A DNA stretch of 64,000 nt from Pseudomonas nabeulensis. GTDB taxonomy: Bacteria > Pseudomonadota > Gammaproteobacteria > Pseudomonadales > Pseudomonadaceae. Position 1 is the first letter of the stretch. The number at the start of each line of letters is the position of its first letter. The stretch is taken from NCBI RefSeq assembly GCF_004682045.1, contig NZ_QUZT01000036.1, positions 1 through 64,000 on the forward strand. The letters run 5' to 3'. The position numbers were made by a program, and so were the translations under genes. Below are positions 51,918-60,531 of the stretch, piece by piece. Below the pieces are notes generated by a model that was given only the letters and a program-made list of their open reading frames with translations, did no database searches and was not told where the DNA came from.

Positions 51918-53135
51918 ATGCGCATTTTATGGGTCCTGCCCTACTCGCCCTGGCCCGCCACCAGCGGCGGCAAGACGCGCCAGTTTCATTTGTTGCGCAG
52001 CCTGGCCGCGCGCGGGCATCGCATCACTTTGCTGCTGCATGACAAACAGTCGGTGGCCGCGGCCGACCGCCAGGTGCTGGAGGGGTTTCTCGAGCAAGTC
52101 ATCATCCTGCCGCGCCGCCCGTTGCGCAGTGTTAAAACCCTGTTGGCCGGGTTGTTTGCGCCCTATCCGCTGTTGGCCAGTGTGAACGGTCTTTCGGGCC
52201 CCTTGCAGGACACCTTCAACCAATTGCTCAGTGAGCCGTGGGACGTGGTGCAGATCGAACACACCTACACCTTCCAGCCTTATGAAGAGGTGCTGAGGCG
52301 AAAATCCCAACCGTTTGTGCTGACCGAACACAACGTCGAATCCGCCCTGGGCGCGGCGACCTACGACCGTTTGCCGGGCTGGGCGCTGCCGTTCATTCGC
52401 TACGACCAGTGGCGCTATGCGCGCTGGGAACGTCGAGTGATGCGCCAGGCCGCGCAAGTCGTGGCGGTGACCGACAGCGATGCGCAAGTACTGGCAACCA
52501 TCGCCGGTAAACCGGTGCCGGTGGTGGTCAATGGGGTGGACTGTGATCACTTTGCGGCGGCCCGTCCCGACCCGTCGGCGCGCCGTGTGCTGTTCCTCGG
52601 CAACTACGAGTACGCACCGAATGTGGACGCCATTGAATGGGCGCTGGATGAGATTTTGCCCAGGGTCTGGGAACGCTGCCCGGACGCCCGCATGAGTGTG
52701 TGCGGCTTCGGCATGCCGGGCAGTTGGCGTGAACGCTGGAAAGACCCGCGGATCGAGTGGCAAGGCTTTGTGCCGAACCTGCTGGCGCTGCAATCGAGCA
52801 GTTCGGTGTTTCTCGCGCCGCTGCGCCATGGTGGCGGTTCCAAGTTGAAAGTACTCGAAGCCCTGGCCGCCGGCCTGCCACTGGCGAGTACCGAGCAAGG
52901 CGTGTCGGGCCTGGACTTGGTGGAAGGCCTGGACTATCTCGGTGGCCAAACCGCCGCGAGCCTGGCGGATTCGGTGGTGCGCCTGCTGCAATTCCCCGAC
53001 GCCGCCGCGCCCATGGGCGAAGCCGGCCGCGCCTATGTGCGTCGCGCCCATGACTGGAGCGTGGCCGCCAGCCAGTTGGAACAGGTGTATGCGCGCCTGG
53101 CGCCACTCAACCAACAGGAGCCCGCATGCGTATAG
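51918..53135 (+). CDS. pslH: PslH: glycosyltransferase family 4
   Basis: A 405-residue GT-B enzyme (PslH is 402). It starts MRILWVLPYSPWPATSGGKTR and has FLGNYEYAPNVDAIEW and LAPLRHGGGSKLKVLEALAAGLP, the nucleotide-sugar binding region. The ATG at 51918 is used; an ATG at 51900 is in frame but lacks a ribosome binding site. It overlaps pslI by 10 bases. Confidence 0.93.
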   Translation: MRILWVLPYSPWPATSGGKTRQFHLLRSLAARGHRITLLLHDKQSVAAADRQVLEGFLEQVIILPRRPLRSVKTLLAGLFAPYPLLASVNGLSGPLQDTFNQLLSEPWDVVQIEHTYTFQPYEEVLRRKSQPFVLTEHNVESALGAATYDRLPGWALPFIRYDQWRYARWERRVMRQAAQVVAVTDSDAQVLATIAGKPVPVVVNGVDCDHFAAARPDPSARRVLFLGNYEYAPNVDAIEWALDEILPRVWERCPDARMSVCGFGMPGSWRERWKDPRIEWQGFVPNLLALQSSSSVFLAPLRHGGGSKLKVLEALAAGLPLASTEQGVSGLDLVEGLDYLGGQTAASLADSVVRLLQFPDAAAPMGEAGRAYVRRAHDWSVAASQLEQVYARLAPLNQQEPACV

Positions 53136-54229
53136 GCCTGGATTACCGCACCGTCGGCACCTCGCCGCAATCGGGGATCAGCCGCCAGGTGTACGCGCTG
53201 GAGGCAGGCCTGCGGACCTTGCCCGACGTCGAACTTGAGCGCTTTACCGTGGCGCCCCTGGGCGATCAAACCCGCTTGCAGGCCCATTGCCCGGCGTGGG
53301 GTTGCGCCAAGACCGCGATGCACCAGCCGCAGAATCGCTTGCGTTTCGAGGCTGGTTTTTTGCCGCGTGCGTTGCGCGAGCAGCATATCGACCTGTACAT
53401 CAGCACCTTCAATATGGGCCTGCCGTTGCCGCCCAAGCCCAAGGGTTTGCGCACGGTGGTGCTGCTGCATGACCTGTTCCAGATCACCTTGAACAACTAC
53501 CACGCCAACCGTTTGAAGGCGTTCGTCTACAAGACCTGTGATCGCCTGTCGATTGCCTATGCGGTGCACAGCGCCGACCGGGTGTGGACGCCGTCGCAAT
53601 ACAGCGCCGATGAAACGGCGCGGCTGTTTCCCAAGGCGGCGGGCAAGATTCGTGTGTTGCCCAATCAGGTGGACGGGTTTATCGAACTGGCAGCGGACAT
53701 CAGCGCACGCCAGTTGCCCGAGCGCTATTGGTTGCTGGTGGGTACTCGTGAGCTGCGTAAGAACGTGCCGTTTCTGGTGGACGCCTGGCGGCAAGCGCGC
53801 AGCCAGTCCGTTGAAGTACCGGAGTTAGTGCTGGTGGGCAGCCTGGAGCATTTGCCCGAAGCCCAGCGTACGTTGCCGGGGATTCGTGCACTCAGTGGCG
53901 TGTCGGATGCTGAACTGCACGCGTTGTATCGCCAGGCCTCGCGCCTGTGGCAGCCGTCCTATGCCGAAGGGTTTGGCTTGCCGGTGATCGAAGCCCTGAG
54001 CGTGGGCACGCCGGTGGCGGTGGCTAGCGGCACCTCGCTGGATGAAATCACCCCGCCGTCGGCACCGCGTTTCTCCCCCACGGATGGCGCGGCACTGGTG
54101 CAGTTGATGCTCGGCTTGAGCGCTGGAGGCGATGAAGAATCACCCGAGCAACGGCGTCAATGGGCAGCGCGTTTCAATCAGCACGCCTACCGCCAACGCC
54201 TGGCCGAATTGATCGAGGAGTTGAAGTGA
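53126..54229 (+). CDS. pslI: PslI: glycosyltransferase family 4
   Basis: A 367-residue enzyme, the same length as P. aeruginosa PslI. GLDYRTVGTSPQSGISRQVYA opens the N-terminal domain; WQPSYAEGFGLPVIEALSVG is the C-terminal EX7E-type motif. AGGAG precedes the ATG. Its stop overlaps the GTG start of pslJ (GTGA). Confidence 0.93.
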   Translation: MRIGLDYRTVGTSPQSGISRQVYALEAGLRTLPDVELERFTVAPLGDQTRLQAHCPAWGCAKTAMHQPQNRLRFEAGFLPRALREQHIDLYISTFNMGLPLPPKPKGLRTVVLLHDLFQITLNNYHANRLKAFVYKTCDRLSIAYAVHSADRVWTPSQYSADETARLFPKAAGKIRVLPNQVDGFIELAADISARQLPERYWLLVGTRELRKNVPFLVDAWRQARSQSVEVPELVLVGSLEHLPEAQRTLPGIRALSGVSDAELHALYRQASRLWQPSYAEGFGLPVIEALSVGTPVAVASGTSLDEITPPSAPRFSPTDGAALVQLMLGLSAGGDEESPEQRRQWAARFNQHAYRQRLAELIEELK

Positions 54230-55659
54230 GAGTGAATCTGACCAGCCTCGTCGCGATTCTGTTCGGCCTGCTGTTTGGTGCGCTGGCCCTGCTGCTGTCA
54301 CCGGCCAAAGCGTTTCTTGCGGTGATCGGGCTGGCGGGCGCGGTGACCATCCTGCGTTTTCCGCTCTGGGGCTTGTTGCTGTTTGCCGGCATGGCGACGT
54401 TCATGCCGTATTCAACGGTCAACCTCGGTATCCGCACCACCGTGAGCGAGGCGATCCTGGCGCTGACCTGGGGCGCCGTGGTGTGGCACCGGTTTTTGTC
54501 GCGTTTGCACGACGGGCCCGCTTTTGCGCGGCGCCCTACCGACCAGATGCTGCTGTGGCTGATGCTGTTCAGTGTGTTCCCGTTTGTCGTCGGCCAGGTC
54601 ATCACCCACGCCGACAGCAGTGGCGTGGCCAACTGGCTGCGCTGGTTGCTCAACCTGTCTGGGGTGTTCCTCGCCGCGCAATTGCTGGTGGATCACAAGC
54701 AGCGTGAGTCCCTGGTGGTCGCCCTGCTGCTCGGCACCCTGGCGATGCTGGTGCTGTCGATCGGGGTGTTTGTGTACACCCGCTCGGGCGCGGGCATTGC
54801 GCCGATCCTGGGGTTGTTCAACTACGCCAACTTCGAGACCTTGAAGTTCGGCCTGGAAGCCATGTCCCCGCGCATGGGCTCGCCCTGGACCCACCCGAAT
54901 GCCATCGGCGGGATCATGGCGTTGCTGCTGCCGTTGGCGTTCTGCTACGGCATGACCGAGCAAGGCTGGAAACGCGCACTGGGCCTGGGCGTGGCATGCC
55001 TGGGGGCGGCGGCGTTGCTGTTGGCCAGTAGCCGTGGCGCCATGGTCAGCCTGGCGTTGGTGTTGTTGTGGCTGGCTTCGCGCCGCGTGCCGTATACCGG
55101 GCGCCTGCTGATGATCGGCGCAGCGCTGACGGTGGCGCTGGTAATAGCGTATCCGCCATTGCAGGAGCGCTTGGCGACGATTTTTTCGTCGGACAACGCC
55201 AGTACCGAGGTGCGCTTCGACGAGTACCGTATGTTCCCGCAGGCTGTGGCGGCGTACCCGTTCGGCATCGGCTTCAAGGTCGACCCGCCGGTGCCAGGCA
55301 CCCATCTGCTGGGGATTTCCAACCTGTGGCTGAACTACATCTACAAGATCGGCATTCTCGGCATGCTGCTGTTTGTCGCGGTCACTGTGCGCTGGTGGCG
55401 TGAGGCGCGCCCGGAGAGTGGCCCGATCCGCCTGACCAAGGACAACGCACTGTGGCTGGGGACTACGGCGGGCATTCTGTCGGCGCTGGTCAGCGGTTTG
55501 TTCGACCACTATTTCAGCTTTGCCGTGGTGATGGTGGCGCTGTTCTGGTTGATGGTGGGGATCAATGTGCTGGAGGCGCGGCGCTTGTTCCCGGCGCGTC
55601 TGCCGCAGGTCAAGCGCGTGGATGTGGCTGAACCGCTGCCTGATGGCGTGCCGCACTGA
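54226..55659 (+). CDS. pslJ: PslJ: O-antigen ligase/Wzy-type polymerase
   Basis: A 477-residue inner-membrane protein (PslJ is 478) with about 11 TM helices and the large periplasmic loop typical of Wzy/ligase proteins (STEVRFDEYRMFPQAVAAYPFGIGF). It polymerises Psl repeats. The GTG at 54226 has GAGGAG directly upstream and overlaps the pslI stop; the longer open frame is not used. Confidence 0.92.
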   Translation: MRVNLTSLVAILFGLLFGALALLLSPAKAFLAVIGLAGAVTILRFPLWGLLLFAGMATFMPYSTVNLGIRTTVSEAILALTWGAVVWHRFLSRLHDGPAFARRPTDQMLLWLMLFSVFPFVVGQVITHADSSGVANWLRWLLNLSGVFLAAQLLVDHKQRESLVVALLLGTLAMLVLSIGVFVYTRSGAGIAPILGLFNYANFETLKFGLEAMSPRMGSPWTHPNAIGGIMALLLPLAFCYGMTEQGWKRALGLGVACLGAAALLLASSRGAMVSLALVLLWLASRRVPYTGRLLMIGAALTVALVIAYPPLQERLATIFSSDNASTEVRFDEYRMFPQAVAAYPFGIGFKVDPPVPGTHLLGISNLWLNYIYKIGILGMLLFVAVTVRWWREARPESGPIRLTKDNALWLGTTAGILSALVSGLFDHYFSFAVVMVALFWLMVGINVLEARRLFPARLPQVKRVDVAEPLPDGVPH

Positions 55660-57068
55660 TGCTCGGCTCTGCCGCTTGGCTGACCGTGGCGACCCTGCTC
55701 GGCCTGTGCCTGGGCTTTGCGCGGGAATGGTTGCTGGTGGCGGCCTGGGGCGCGGGGGAGCGCAGCGATGCATTCCTGATCGCGCTGTTTCTGCCGGAGG
55801 CGCTGCGCATGTCATTGGCCGGCGGCGTATTGAGCGCGGCGGCGTTGCCGCTGTACCTGGCCCGCAAGGACGGCGAGCGGCTGGACTGGCTGGCGGTGTT
55901 GTTTCCGGCGTTGATGCTGATCGCGCTGGTCACCAGCCTGTTGCTGACCCTGTTGGCGCCGTGGCTGGTGCAGTTGCTCGGGCCGGGGTTGGCGACCAGT
56001 GCCACCGCACTTGCGGGCAGCAATTTGCAAATCGTCGCCTGGTGCGTGCCGGGCCTGATGCTGCATGCGCTGTTCAGCATTCCCTTGCAAGCCAGCGAGC
56101 GCTTTGTGCTGGCGGGGCTGGGCTCGTTGCTGTTCAACCTGCCGCCGGTGGCTTACCTCGCCCTCGCGGGCACGGCGACTCAGCCTCACTCGCTGGCCCT
56201 GGCCTGTTTGGCCGGCAGCCTGTTGATGCCGCTGGCGATGTTGCCGGCGGTGTGGCGCCAGGGCTGGCGGCCGTGGCGCTGGCAGCTTTCGTTTGCACCG
56301 TTGCGGGAGCTGGGCCAACGCATCGGTCCGCTGTTGTTGAGCAATGGCGCCAGCCAAGGGTTGGCGTTGATCGAGCGGCTGGTGGCGTCGTTGCTGGGGG
56401 AAGGCGCGGTGACCTGGGTCAACCTGGCGCGCAAGCTGATGAACCTGCCGTTGATTGCATTGATGAGTCTTAACCAAGTGCTGCTGGGCATGATGAGCCG
56501 CCGCCAGGGCGATGAGCGCCTGGCCCTGCTCAAGCGCGGCCTGGAAACCGCCAGCGTGCTGACCCTGCCCGCCGGTGTCGGCCTGGTGGCGGCAGCGCCA
56601 AGCCTGGTGGCGTTGCTGCTGCCCAAACAATCGGCGGATTCGCCGCTGCCGCTGTTGCTGGCCTGGTTTGCCGTGCCGCTGGTGTTCGGTGCCTGGAACG
56701 CGTTGCTGGCCCGTTATGCCTACGCCGCTGGCGACACGCGCCAGCCGTTGCGTTGCGAGCTGCTCGGCAGCCTGGTGAATGTCGTGCTGCTGGGCGCCCT
56801 GCCCTTTGTGTTCGGCCTGGCCGGCATCCCCTTGGCCGCACTGGCCGGGGTGATCTGCACCGCGTTGTTGCTGATGCAGCGCCAGGCCCTACTCGACGCC
56901 CTGCCCTGGGCGCGGCAATGGCTGCTCAGTGCGGTGCTGATGGGCCTGGCGGCGCTGGTGCTGTTTCGTATTGAAGGCGTGTGGCTGCAGCTGGGGCTGA
57001 GCACCCTGGCCGGCGCCGGGGTGTTGCTGGGGATGGGGTTGTGGCTCAAGCCATGGCGCAAGGCATGA
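55659..57068 (+). CDS. pslK: PslK: MurJ/MviN-like flippase
   Basis: A 469-residue protein with about 13-14 TM helices, the same length as P. aeruginosa PslK, of the MviN/MOP flippase family (EWLLVAAWGAGERSDAFLIA at the start). It should flip lipid-linked Psl units to the periplasm. Its ATG shares a base with the pslJ TGA. Confidence 0.93.
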   Translation: MLGSAAWLTVATLLGLCLGFAREWLLVAAWGAGERSDAFLIALFLPEALRMSLAGGVLSAAALPLYLARKDGERLDWLAVLFPALMLIALVTSLLLTLLAPWLVQLLGPGLATSATALAGSNLQIVAWCVPGLMLHALFSIPLQASERFVLAGLGSLLFNLPPVAYLALAGTATQPHSLALACLAGSLLMPLAMLPAVWRQGWRPWRWQLSFAPLRELGQRIGPLLLSNGASQGLALIERLVASLLGEGAVTWVNLARKLMNLPLIALMSLNQVLLGMMSRRQGDERLALLKRGLETASVLTLPAGVGLVAAAPSLVALLLPKQSADSPLPLLLAWFAVPLVFGAWNALLARYAYAAGDTRQPLRCELLGSLVNVVLLGALPFVFGLAGIPLAALAGVICTALLLMQRQALLDALPWARQWLLSAVLMGLAALVLFRIEGVWLQLGLSTLAGAGVLLGMGLWLKPWRKA

Positions 57069-57090
57069 ATGATCGACGGGGAACGCACAG

Positions 57091-58134
57091 GTGAAAAATC
57101 GCTGGATTCAAATGGATATCGCCAAAGGCATCGGCATCCTGGTGATCGTGTATGCCCACAGTTGGTTCGTGGCCACGTCCCGGGAGCTGATGTACCCGAT
57201 CCTGGCGTCATTTGTGCTGCCGTTGTTCTTCTTCCTGTCCGGCGTGCTGTTCAAGCCGGAGCAACCCTTCGGCGAGATGGCGATACGCAAGGCCGACGGT
57301 CTGCTCAAGCCGTTTTTCTTCACCATGCTGGTCTACGTAATCGTGCGCGACGTGCTGCGCGGCCAGCCACTGCTGCCGGATATCGGCGGCGTGCTGTACG
57401 CCTCGGTGGACACCATCCCGTGGCAGGCGATGTGGTTCTTGCCGCATTTCTGGGTGGTGATCCTGTTCAGTTGGGCGGTATTGCGCCTGATCCAACGCCT
57501 GCCGTTGGCGGTGAACTGCGCGCTGATGGCGGTGATGCTGGTGATCGGCACCTGGATACTGCCGCTGTTCTGGCAATTGCCGGTGGCGATTGACGGGCAA
57601 ACCTGGGTACTGCCGGGGCTGCCGTTCAGCGCGGATATCACCCTGATCAGCAGTGCCTGTTTCGTCCTGGGCTACCTGCTGCGGGACTGGTTGCGGCGGC
57701 ATGAAGGCTCACTGCTGACACTGATGATTTCGGCGGTATTGTTCGCGGCCGTATTCCTTTGGCGAGGCGACACCATGGACCTGGCGCAACGGCGCTATGA
57801 CCACTGGTTATGGACCAGCCTGCTGGCGGTGATTGGCGTGTATGTGTGCTGGGCGCTGGCGCGGGTGGTCAGGGTATCGGAACTGCTGACGCGGGCGATG
57901 ACCTACATTGGCCAGTCGACCCTGATCCTGCTGATCTTCCATGGGGAGATCCAGCACAAGACGTTTGATTTGATGGAGCGCCTGGGATTGCATGCCTTCC
58001 TGGCCGCATGCCTAGGGTTGGTGGTGGCGGTGGTGGTGCCGTTGTTGATCGGCGAAGTGATCAAGCGGGTGGCGTTCTTGCGGTTCTTCTACTTTCCGTT
58101 TCCGGTGCGCAAGCAGTCTAAAGAACAACATTGA
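57091..58134 (+). CDS. pslL: PslL: acyltransferase family 3 membrane protein
   Basis: A 347-residue protein with about 10 TM helices of the acyltransferase-3 family (WIQMDIAKGIGILVIVYAHSWF at the start, HFWVVILF in the centre). It probably acetylates the polysaccharide; PslL of P. aeruginosa is 348 residues. The start is GTG 57091 with GGGGAA upstream. It is the last gene of the operon, followed within 7 bases by the REPIN array. Confidence 0.92.
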   Translation: MKNRWIQMDIAKGIGILVIVYAHSWFVATSRELMYPILASFVLPLFFFLSGVLFKPEQPFGEMAIRKADGLLKPFFFTMLVYVIVRDVLRGQPLLPDIGGVLYASVDTIPWQAMWFLPHFWVVILFSWAVLRLIQRLPLAVNCALMAVMLVIGTWILPLFWQLPVAIDGQTWVLPGLPFSADITLISSACFVLGYLLRDWLRRHEGSLLTLMISAVLFAAVFLWRGDTMDLAQRRYDHWLWTSLLAVIGVYVCWALARVVRVSELLTRAMTYIGQSTLILLIFHGEIQHKTFDLMERLGLHAFLAACLGLVVAVVVPLLIGEVIKRVAFLRFFYFPFPVRKQSKEQH

Positions 58135-58140
58135 AACACT

Positions 58141-59114
58141 GTGGGAGGGGGCTTGCCCCCGATAGCGGTGTGACAGTCATGTAGATGCCGGCTGACACAC
58201 CGCTATCGGCGGCAAGCCACCTCCCACATTTTGCTCTGTGCCAGGCCGGGAAATTGAAGACACCATCGTTCCCCGGTGGGAGGGGCGGTGCGACGACTCG
58301 ACTTGCCCCCGATGACGGTGTGTCAGTCATGTAGATGTTGGCTGATACACCGCTATCGGCGGCAAGCCACCTCCCACATTTTGCTCTGTGTCAGGCCGGG
58401 AGATTGATGACACCATCATTCCCCGGTGGGAGGGGGCTTGCCCCGATGACGGTGTGTCAGTCATGTAGATGTTGGCTGACACACCGCTATCGGTGGCAAG
58501 CCACCTCCCACATTTTGCTCTGTGCCAGGCCGGGAAATTGAAGACACCATCGTTCCCCGGTGGGAGGGGGCTTGCCCCCGATGAGGGTGTGTCAGTCATG
58601 TAGATGTTGGCTGATACACCGCTATCGGCGGCAAGCCACCTCCCACATTTTGCTCTGTGCCAGGCCGGGAAATTGAAGACACCATCGTTCCCCGGTGGGA
58701 GGGGGCTTGCCCCCGATGAGGGTGTGTCAGTCATGTAGATGTTGGCTGACACACCGCTATCGGCGGCAAGCCACCTCCCACATTTTGCTCTGTGTCAGGC
58801 CGGGAGATTGAAGACACCATCATTCACCTGTGGGAGGGGGCTTGCCCCCGATGATGGTGTGTCAGTCATGTAGATGTTGGCTGATACACCGCTATCGGCG
58901 GCAAGCCACCTCCCACATTTTGCTCTGTGTCAGGACGGGAAATTGAAGACACCATCGTTCCCCGGTGGGAGGGGCGGTGCGACGATTCGACTTGCCCCCG
59001 ATGAGGGTGTGTCAGTCATGTAGATGTTGGCTGATACACCGCTATCGGCGGCAAGCCACCTCCCACATTTTGCTCTGTGTCAGGCCGGAAGATTGAAGAC
59101 ACCATCATTCCCCT
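58141..59114. repeat. Tandem array of seven REPIN units (about 135 bases each)
   Basis: Units begin at 58141, 58276, 58426, 58560, 58695, 58830 and 58965; spacing is 134-135 bases, or about 150 for units 2 and 7, which contain a CGGTGCGACGATTCGA-type insertion in the left REP. Each unit has a left REP (GTGGGAGGGG...), a conserved loop with GTCAGTCATGTAGATGTTGG, a right REP (GGCAAGCCACCTCCCACA), and a spacer TTTTGCTCTGTG...ATTGAAGACACCATC. After unit 7 a partial REP remains. Frames across it are not genes. Confidence 0.93.
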
Positions 59115-59136
59115 CCCACAATTGGACAGGTGTGTT

Positions 59137-59709
59137 TTAGTCGTCAAGCTGCTGGGCGGGGTGTTTGCCGGCCTTGGCCGGTTTGGCGCCCTTGGCCGGT
59201 GCGGCCGCAGCCGGTTCAGGCTCGGCGGGCGCGGCGGTTTCTTTTTCGGCCATGGGCATGGCGTCGATGGCGCTGAAGAATTCTTTCAAGTCGAGGGTAT
59301 CCGGCGGCACGGTCTTCTCGACTTTCTTCTCGCCATCCTTACCCACCAGGATCACCTTGGTACCACTGCCGGCACCGAGCTTGAGGGCGCGGATCAGTGC
59401 GTTGGTTTCTGGCGGGGTGAGCTTCTTCGCGTCCTTGGGGTCCTTGGCGAATTTCTCGCCTTCGGCACCGATGCTGCCGAACGACACGGTGTAGAACACC
59501 ATGTTGCGTTCTTCAAAAGACTGCTTGGTGGCAGGGTCTTCCAGTTGCTTCTTCAAGGTGGCCAGCGTGGGGTTGCCGGAGTCGAGTTCCACCACCACCA
59601 GCGGACGGGCTTTGCCCAGGTCCTGCTTGAGTGGATTGATATCATCCGCGGCCAACAGCGGCCCCGTAAAAGCCATCAAGGTAGCCAGGGTCAGCGACCG
59701 GATGAGCAT
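59137..59709 (-). CDS. DUF4174 secreted protein
   Basis: A 190-residue protein with a signal peptide (LIRSLTLATLMAFTGPLLAAD). The DUF4174 core follows (about 35-145; RPLVVVELDSGNPTLATLKK...TKVILVGKDGEKK), a thioredoxin-like fold without Cys. The C-terminal 40 residues are Ala/Pro/Lys-rich. ATG 59709 has AAGGAGG at proper spacing. Function is unknown. It is a single gene next to the REPIN array. Confidence 0.8.
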   Translation of the reverse strand: MLIRSLTLATLMAFTGPLLAADDINPLKQDLGKARPLVVVELDSGNPTLATLKKQLEDPATKQSFEERNMVFYTVSFGSIGAEGEKFAKDPKDAKKLTPPETNALIRALKLGAGSGTKVILVGKDGEKKVEKTVPPDTLDLKEFFSAIDAMPMAEKETAAPAEPEPAAAAPAKGAKPAKAGKHPAQQLDD

Positions 59710-59874
59710 GCGCACCTCCTTCTAATTCCATGCAGGGTTCTTGAGTTTCATGTCTGCGACAGTCAAATTCAAGGATGATTCCTACACAACTTTAAGAAAG
59801 CGTAGGTCAGGACGCCCGCTACGCAAGGGCTTGGATGGGGTTGGCGGTGATTGTTTCCACTGATTGCGGAAACA

Positions 59875-60507
59875 TCATGAGACGTTCCACGCCGGCCAAT
59901 GCCGCGCAAACACGGGGGCTACGAGGGGGTCGGCATCGACCTGCGCCAGGGTCTGCGCAAAGCCTGGCGCCAGCCCGTTCAACGCCTCACGCGCCTCGTC
60001 CCAACGCGACACCGCCGCCGCCATGATGCCCAGCGCATTCGGCGCACCGCTTGGGGCAAACAGCTGCTCGGCGAACTGATCGGCGAACACCACCCAGGCC
60101 TGGTGCAGGTAGCGCCGGGTGCCGGTGACCAATTGCACCTGCACGGTTTCATTGACGTTGCCCAGCCAGCGTTGCGGGTAGTCAATGATGCCGATGGCCG
60201 AGTAGCAATTGGCGGCGACGTACACCAGGCCACGCAGGATCTGCGCACGGTTGCCGGCTAGCAAATCCGAGTCGGGAAACTCCAGGCCGAGGTGGATAAG
60301 GATCGCGGCGCTTTCGGTGAGCACCTGCCCATCGGGGGTCAGCAGCGTGGGCACTTGTTTGAGCGGGTTGAAGCGCGCCAGCTCGTCACTGCCCTCGCCC
60401 TCGGCCCATGAGGCCGCATCGACCCGCCGCCACGGCACCGCACACCGCTGCAAGGCGATTTCGATCATGCAGGAGCCGGATTCGTCGATGCCGTAGAGTG
60501 TGTACAT
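59875..60507 (-). CDS. Glutathione S-transferase family protein
   Basis: A 210-residue GST: N-terminal thioredoxin-like domain (MYTLYGIDESGSCMIEIALQ; FNPLKQVPTLLTPDGQVLTESAAI with the cis-Pro and the ES glutathione motif) and a C-terminal helical domain. The ATG has AGGAGG upstream. It starts 24 bases after the polB stop on the same strand, so it is probably cotranscribed. The substrate is unknown. Confidence 0.88.
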   Translation of the reverse strand: MYTLYGIDESGSCMIEIALQRCAVPWRRVDAASWAEGEGSDELARFNPLKQVPTLLTPDGQVLTESAAILIHLGLEFPDSDLLAGNRAQILRGLVYVAANCYSAIGIIDYPQRWLGNVNETVQVQLVTGTRRYLHQAWVVFADQFAEQLFAPSGAPNALGIMAAAVSRWDEAREALNGLAPGFAQTLAQVDADPLVAPVFARHWPAWNVS

Positions 60508-60531
60508 GGGGCGATCCTCCTATCACAACGT

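Noticed and set aside
58327..58752. 141-codon frame with repeating protein sequence in the REPIN array
   Set aside because: The repeats come from tandem non-coding REPIN units; frames are interrupted wherever a unit has the insertion.
58141..59114. CRISPR-like array
   Set aside because: Units are about 135 bases of paired palindromes with near-identical spacers; CRISPR spacers should be unique and about 32 bases. No cas genes.
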